This document shows, piece after piece, positions 59,315 to 64,000 of a stretch of DNA of 64,000 nt. A program made the position numbers and the translations under genes. The stretch's first letter is position 1. Each line of letters begins with the position of its first letter. The notes below the pieces were generated by a model, which worked only from the letters and a program-made list of their open reading frames with translations, searched no databases and was not told the origin of the DNA. The stretch covers positions 186,001 to 250,000 of the forward strand of contig JAXMBK010000006.1 in assembly GCA_046349935.1 (NCBI GenBank), in the 5' to 3' direction. This DNA comes from CAIXSC01 sp046349935 (lineage in GTDB: Bacteria; Planctomycetota; Planctomycetia; Pirellulales; Pirellulaceae).

Positions 59315-61492
59315 TTACGGCAGGAAGCGGAATTCGTTGCAGTTGAGCAGCACCCAGCGGAGGTCGGACATGCCTTCGACGGGCGTCGCCGCCGCGGCGA
59401 CGATCTCGCGGGCCTCAGATAATTCGTCCGCCGACGGCGCCCGCGTGAGAATCTCGCGATATACCAAGCGGATGGCCGCCGGCACGTCGACCTTTTCGCC
59501 CTGTAAGTGGGCCGCAACCGGCTCCAACGGTCCGACGCGCGACGCTTCGTGCGTGAGGCGCCCGTTGAGCATCATCAAAGCTTGTCGCATCGTGGCACTC
59601 TCGTCCCGCGACTCGCCGAGGTCTTGTCGCGTGGGCTGGCCGAAGACGCGGAGGAAGTGTCCCTGCGGCGCCGGCGACTCCATTCGCAGCGACGAGTTGA
59701 ACTTGGGATTGGCGTCGACGACCCTCGTGATCGTCTTCTCGACGTACTCCACCCCTTCGCCGCGGCGCATGCGATCCATCATCATCCGTTCGGCTTCTAG
59801 CTCTTCCCGGGACATCACGCGCATCTGCTCGACCGCCACCTCGTCTTCGTCGTCGAGCGCCTTCTTAAAGTCCAGCTCGATGGCATCTTCCAACCCATAG
59901 CCTGCACCGCCGGCCGGCGCGGTTCCATTCATGGCGCCGCCGTCGGCTGGCATGGCGGCCGAGTTGCGTCCGCCGGCGACCAGCGGGGTCGCGGCCAACT
60001 TCGCCGGCTTGCCATCTTTCGTCACCGGAACGCGGACCTTTTCGTACGTGGTCACTTCGTTCGCGCCTGCCGGATGCTTGTACTCAAACAAATGCCCCGC
60101 CGTCACGATGCTGTCATACAGCGACTCGCTGAGCATCCGTTTCATGGGCGTCGCCAAGAACGCGACTTCCAATTCCTGCCGCGTCACATCGTCCAAGTCC
60201 TGCGGCGCTCGAGCGCGTCGATAGACGTCGGAACGCACGATCGTCGACACGAGCCAGCGGAGATCGTATCCCCGCGCCACGAACTCGTCCGCCAAATAGT
60301 CCAACGTCGCCGGATGGCTAGGCTGATTGTCCTGTCGGAAGTCGTCCACCGGCTCGACAAACCCGCGGCCGATAAATTCCTTCCACATCCGGTTGACGAT
60401 ATTGCGGGCGAAATAGCGATTGCGCGGGTTGGTGACGAGTTCCGCGAGTTGCTTGCGGAGTTCGCTTTGCGACTGGAGACTTCCCTGGATGTCGATTTTG
60501 CGAATGTCCTTCTTGGCGTCGAGATCGAGCGCCGGTCCGCCGCTCGCCGTCCGACTCTTCACTTTCACATCGGCATCCGCCAGCAAGTCGTCGACGGACG
60601 GACCGTCGGCCCGTGCGGTCTTCGTCTCTTTGGGCGTGCGCAATTTTGCTAGCCGCGTCAGAAACTGGAGACTGCCGTTGTCCTCAGCGATGGGAAACGG
60701 GAAGCGCGGCTTCATCGGCTTCCGCGGCGTCCCCGCTTCGTCTCCGTCAGGCGGCCAGAGCACGACCGATTGATCGACTTCCGTCGTATAAATTACGCGC
60801 GTCAGTTGACTCTCGACGCGTCGGGTCTTGCCGAAGTAGGCGGCGAGCCCGTAGAAGTCTTCGCGTTTCCATACATCGAACGGATGGTCGTGGCATTGAG
60901 CGCAACCAATGCGCGTGCCGAGAAAGACTTGAGCCGTGACGCTGGCCATCGCCATGGGATCGGCGTCGTCGCCGAGGATGAATCCGACTTCAGGGGTGCG
61001 CCCGGCTTTTCCATTGGCGACCAGCAAGCGGCGACACAACTCGTCGTACGGCATGCCGTCCTGCAGCGATTGATGGACAAAGGTGATGAGCGCCGCGCCG
61101 CCGGCGGCGTTGGTGCGCAGCCGCAGCATGTCTTCGAAGAAGATCGTCAGACGGTCGACGAACCGCGGGTCTTGCATCAGTTTGTCGATCACTTGGTCGC
61201 GGCGGGAACTGGCCGGCCACGATTCGAATTCACGGATCTCGGCGTCGGTGGGGATGCGCGAGACGAGGTCGACGTAAATGCGCCGTAAAAACGCCAGGTC
61301 ATCGGCGGCGGGCAGCGGCGTCTTGGCGACGCCTTGCCGGGTGTTCTCTTGATTGAGAACCAAATCGATCTCGCTCGCGGCGAGCGGCGACGATGCGGGA
61401 CCGGCGAACAGCAAGACGGCTGCCGCCGTCGCCGTCGCGAGGAGGGACGCCAACTCGCCGCAAGCCGGCAGCCAGCGGCGGCGCCGCTGCAT
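59315..61492 (-). CDS. DUF1549/DUF1553 family exported protein without PSCyt1 domain
   Basis: About 725 residues from ATG 61492, giving a signal sequence (LASLLATATAAAVLLFAGPA). A GTG 60 nt upstream is an alternative. DUF1549 covers about residues 42-270 (DLAFLRRIYVDLVSRIPTDA, MQDPRFVDRLTIFFEDMLRL) with GCAQCHDHPFDVWK near 197, a CxxCH-type motif. DUF1553 runs from about 330 (NRYFARNIVNRMWKEFIGRG, FRQDNQPSHPATLDYLADEF) to the end, with a charged insert about 520-585 (LEDAIELDFKKALDDEDEVA). The N-terminal PSCyt1 domain seen in the paralogue at 23017 is absent. These proteins are periplasmic in Planctomycetes and their function is unproven. It is the first gene of the twelve-gene cluster. Confidence 0.88.
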   Translation of the reverse strand: MQRRRRWLPACGELASLLATATAAAVLLFAGPASSPLAASEIDLVLNQENTRQGVAKTPLPAADDLAFLRRIYVDLVSRIPTDAEIREFESWPASSRRDQVIDKLMQDPRFVDRLTIFFEDMLRLRTNAAGGAALITFVHQSLQDGMPYDELCRRLLVANGKAGRTPEVGFILGDDADPMAMASVTAQVFLGTRIGCAQCHDHPFDVWKREDFYGLAAYFGKTRRVESQLTRVIYTTEVDQSVVLWPPDGDEAGTPRKPMKPRFPFPIAEDNGSLQFLTRLAKLRTPKETKTARADGPSVDDLLADADVKVKSRTASGGPALDLDAKKDIRKIDIQGSLQSQSELRKQLAELVTNPRNRYFARNIVNRMWKEFIGRGFVEPVDDFRQDNQPSHPATLDYLADEFVARGYDLRWLVSTIVRSDVYRRARAPQDLDDVTRQELEVAFLATPMKRMLSESLYDSIVTAGHLFEYKHPAGANEVTTYEKVRVPVTKDGKPAKLAATPLVAGGRNSAAMPADGGAMNGTAPAGGAGYGLEDAIELDFKKALDDEDEVAVEQMRVMSREELEAERMMMDRMRRGEGVEYVEKTITRVVDANPKFNSSLRMESPAPQGHFLRVFGQPTRQDLGESRDESATMRQALMMLNGRLTHEASRVGPLEPVAAHLQGEKVDVPAAIRLVYREILTRAPSADELSEAREIVAAAATPVEGMSDLRWVLLNCNEFRFLP

Positions 61493-61587
61493 CCCGCCGC
61501 AATTCCCAGGTACCCCAGCGGCGGATGGAGAGAATGGTGCGACTCGCCTCACGAATTGACTCCTTTAACGCGGCGGCACGACCGATT

Positions 61588-61617
61588 TTGACGCGCCGAA
61601 ACTGGGAGCAACATAAC
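61588..61617 (+). promoter_or_regulatory. Possible sigma70-type promoter for the sigma-factor gene
   Basis: TTGACG (61588-61593) and CATAAC (61612-61617) are separated by 18 bp in the 270-bp divergent gap, 145 bp before the sigma-factor start. The -10 matches only four of six positions, so it is tentative. Confidence 0.25.
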
Positions 61618-61762
61618 GATCGGCGAAACTTGATGTCAAACGTTTTTTCCCTCGCGCGGGGGGAATTGTTGCGGTCACAAGTTCCCGTTAGAAAGCGGGT
61701 CCTCGCCTGATGATCCCAACGGCATGGCCGTTGAACCGTCGCCTCGGCAGTTCCATCCCGCC

Positions 61763-62317
61763 ATGAACGACGTATCGCTGCTTTTGTCGAAGTTACGAGC
61801 GGGAGATCCGACCGCCGCACAACTGCTATTCCCGCTGGTTTACGAAGAATTACGTAAACTGGCCGCCGCTCGCATGGCCTCCGAACGCCCCGATCACACG
61901 CTTCAAGCAACGGCCTTGGTCCATGAAGCTTATCTGCGGCTCGTAGGGACAGACCAATCGTGGGATAGTCGAGCCCACTTCTTTGCTGCGGCGGCCAACT
62001 CGATGCGGCAACTCCTCGTGAACTGGGCCGCGGCCAGGCAGTGCCAAAAACGAGGAGGCGGCGCTCAACGCGTCGAGATGGATGAGTTGGCCGACACGTC
62101 GACATGGGACCCGGACCTCATCCTCGATCTCGATGAGGGACTCACCCAGCTCGCCAAGATCGATCACACGGCGGCAGAACTCGTGAAGCTCCGGCTCCTC
62201 GCGGGCCTCTCGGTAACCGCAGCGGGAGAGATCCTAAAGCTCTCTCGTACAGAGGCGTACGACAATTGGAAGTTCGCTCGGGCCTGGTTCGCCGCCCGAC
62301 ACTCCCAACTCGACTAG
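61763..62317 (+). CDS. Sigma-70 factor of the TIGR02999 family
   Basis: 184 residues from ATG 61763. The frame is open 13 codons upstream, but family members begin at the equivalent of MNDVSLLLSKLRAGDPTAAQ. Diagnostic segments are LFPLVYEELRKLAAARM, DHTLQATALVHEAYLRLVG, RAHFFAAAANSMRQLLVNWA, QKRGGGAQRVEMDEL and, in region 4, ELVKLRLLAGLSVTAAGEIL followed by NWKFARAWF. These factors occur in many copies in Planctomycetes, usually beside a Hanks-type kinase, and are thought to be controlled by it (ECF-STK pairs). The kinase gene starts 125 bp downstream here. The target genes are unknown. Confidence 0.9.
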   Translation: MNDVSLLLSKLRAGDPTAAQLLFPLVYEELRKLAAARMASERPDHTLQATALVHEAYLRLVGTDQSWDSRAHFFAAAANSMRQLLVNWAAARQCQKRGGGAQRVEMDELADTSTWDPDLILDLDEGLTQLAKIDHTAAELVKLRLLAGLSVTAAGEILKLSRTEAYDNWKFARAWFAARHSQLD

Positions 62318-62442
62318 CGAAGATTTCTTGAAATTCTCCGGACGGTTCACGTTCGTTTCTTGCATGGATTGACTGCGAGACATTGTCCCCGACCAGTCGG
62401 TGCAACCTCCGCCGAGCACAAGAGCAGGATGGAACATCAACC

Positions 62443-64000
62443 GTGAGCGAGCCCGAACCGATTCGTCTTACCGCGAAACAGATCTTCCTTGCGGCCCAAC
62501 GCTTGGTCGAATTGGCGGAACGCAACGCCTATCTGGACCAAGTTTGCGGCGGCGACGCCGTACTGCGTCGTACGATCGACGCCATGTTGCAGGCGAACGT
62601 CGATGCGTCGCAAAAGAACCCGCTCGACCGCGTCATTTCCCTATTCGGCGCGGTCCCGGCGGATGATGAGGAGGCCACCGTGGATCTCGTCGGCTCCGGC
62701 GATGCGCGTCGCATGATTGGGCCCTACAAGCTGCTCGAGCCGATCGGCCGAGGAGGCTTCGGCACAGTCTACATGGCCGAGCAGCTTAGTCCCATCAAGC
62801 GAAAAGTCGCGGTGAAGGTGCTGAAGCCGGGCATGGACAGCAACGAGGTGATCGCGCGCTTTGAAGCGGAACGACAGGCGCTGGCGATGATGGACCACCC
62901 AAACATCGCCAAAATTCTGGATGGCGGAACGACCGCCGAGGGCCGTCCCTACTTCGTCATGGAACTGGTGCGGGGCGTGCCGATCGTGGAGTACTGCGAC
63001 GAGGCCCGTCTGTCGAACGACGATCGTCTGGAGCTGATGATTGAGGTGTGCCGCGCGGTGCAACACGCTCACCATAAGGGAATCATCCACCGGGATCTGA
63101 AACCCTCGAACGTGCTTGTGACGATGCACGATGATCAGGCTGTTCCCAAGGTGATCGACTTCGGCATCGCTAAGGCGCTGCACCAACCGCTGACCGACCG
63201 TACGCTGTTCACGGGCTACCATCAGCTCCTCGGCACGCCGATGTACATGAGCCCCGAGCAGGCGCAGATGAGCGGCATCGACGTCGACACGCGCAGCGAC
63301 GTCTATTCGCTCGGCGTCCTGTTGTATGAATTGCTGACCGGCGCGACTCCCTTCACCAAAGAGTCGTTCTCGAAGGCGTCGTTCGACGAAATTCGGAAGA
63401 TCATTCTCGAGCACGAACCGCCTCGGCCCAGCGACCGCATGACGACGCTCGACGCGCTGGCTCGTTCCACAGCAGCTAGCCGCCGGCGGCTCGATCAACG
63501 TCGCATCAGCGCGGATCTGAAGGGGGAGCTGGATTGGATTGTGATGAAGGCGTTGGAGAAGGATCGCAAACGACGCTACGATTCGCCCAGCGACTTGGCC
63601 GCCGATCTCGAACGATATCTCCATGGCGAAGCGGTGAAGGCTTGCCCCCCCTCGATCGCCTACCAACTGAAGAAATTCGCCGTTCGCAACAAGGCGCTGT
63701 TGACGACCGCGTCGGTCGTCGGCGTCACCCTGTTGTTGGGAATCTTCGTCTCGACGTGGCTCGCCGTCGCCGCGATGCGCGCTAGCCGACTGGCCGAGGA
63801 ACGACTGCAGTTGGCGGATGCACGACTAAAACGAGAACGGTCCGCTCTGAAGGCCGTCGAAGATCAACGTCAACTGGCGAACACGAATCTGCAAAGGGCC
63901 GTCGAGATCGTCGACCAGATGCTGCAACGCGTCCAGACGGACAAGTTCGCGTCGCTCGCGGGAACGGAACCACTGAAGCGACAATTGTTTCAGGATGGGA
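62443..64000 (+). CDS. Hanks-type Ser/Thr protein kinase (3' end outside window)
   Basis: 519 codons are visible, from a GTG at 62443; the nearby ATG (62429) is out of frame. Residues about 85-370 are the kinase: YKLLEPIGRGGFGTVYMAEQ (glycine loop), VAVKVLK (Lys of VAVK), IIHRDLKPSNVLV (catalytic loop), VIDFGIAKA (DFG), GTPMYMSPEQA and SDVYSLGVLLYELLTG. A juxtamembrane stretch (LEKDRKRRYDSPSDLAADLE) leads to one TM (TTASVVGVTLLLGIFVSTWL, near residue 425) and a coiled coil (RLAEERLQLADARLKRERSA). A repeat-containing sensor domain is expected beyond the window. The kinase faces the cytoplasm. It pairs with the TIGR02999 sigma factor just upstream and may control it by phosphorylation. Confidence 0.9.
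   Translation, partial: MSEPEPIRLTAKQIFLAAQRLVELAERNAYLDQVCGGDAVLRRTIDAMLQANVDASQKNPLDRVISLFGAVPADDEEATVDLVGSGDARRMIGPYKLLEPIGRGGFGTVYMAEQLSPIKRKVAVKVLKPGMDSNEVIARFEAERQALAMMDHPNIAKILDGGTTAEGRPYFVMELVRGVPIVEYCDEARLSNDDRLELMIEVCRAVQHAHHKGIIHRDLKPSNVLVTMHDDQAVPKVIDFGIAKALHQPLTDRTLFTGYHQLLGTPMYMSPEQAQMSGIDVDTRSDVYSLGVLLYELLTGATPFTKESFSKASFDEIRKIILEHEPPRPSDRMTTLDALARSTAASRRRLDQRRISADLKGELDWIVMKALEKDRKRRYDSPSDLAADLERYLHGEAVKACPPSIAYQLKKFAVRNKALLTTASVVGVTLLLGIFVSTWLAVAAMRASRLAEERLQLADARLKRERSALKAVEDQRQLANTNLQRAVEIVDQMLQRVQTDKFASLAGTEPLKRQLFQDG

Overview
The window is GC-rich DNA from a member of the Planctomycetota, most likely near Pirellulales/Lacipirellulaceae. The marker families say so: two DUF1549/DUF1553 proteins (one with a haem-type CxxCH motif), two DUF1501 proteins, a TIGR02999-type sigma factor beside a Hanks-type kinase, a very large adhesin-like protein with calcium loops and an RTX tail, and IS110/IS4 elements of planctomycete type. 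No rRNA, tRNA or CRISPR array was seen.

Layout. 2-8233: end of a giant surface protein and a small exported protein. 8314-11659: three nucleotide-sugar genes (GalE-like epimerase, UDP-GlcNAc/UDP-Glc dehydrogenase, second epimerase) for exopolysaccharide or glycan precursors. 11642-14719: a lipoprotein alpha/beta hydrolase and a divergent esterase, the latter leading an ABC-transporter operon (ATPase, FtsX-type permease, membrane-fusion protein; 14721-19023). 19024-22830: a decayed island. A complete-ended IS4-family element (19039-20574, 17-bp inverted ends, 11-bp target duplication) sits inside a copy of a dispersed palindrome and carries a frameshifted transposase. It is followed by a decayed IS110-family element with a structured upstream leader (candidate bridge RNA) and remnants of a CHC2-type zinc-finger extension. 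23017-27923: DUF1549/DUF1553 plus DUF1501 pair. 28224-33841: secretin, DUF423 membrane protein and a collagen-like exported protein. 33952-35347 (minus): ECF sigma factor and a repeat-rich ORF. 35728-38939: an Omp85/BamA system split into a POTRA-only gene and a lipobox-bearing beta-barrel gene. 38911-40820: a molybdopterin oxidoreductase with a pentapeptide-repeat tail, divergent from a zinc-ribbon membrane protein.

40832-61492 is the most interesting region: twelve minus-strand genes in tight succession (DUF1549/DUF1553, DUF1501, two exported TPR proteins of about 816 and 2452 aa that share unusual Asp-rich beta modules, ExbB, two ExbD paralogues, a one-TM Ala/Thr-rich protein, a DUF4159 membrane protein, another exported TPR protein, a Tat-exported metallophosphatase, and a P-loop kinase-like protein). 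It looks like an ion-driven envelope machine in which a giant TPR/beta-module protein may take the place of a normal TonB or Tol partner. I know of no described function for it.

The window ends with a divergent TIGR02999 sigma factor and a Ser/Thr kinase truncated by the window edge (61763-64000).
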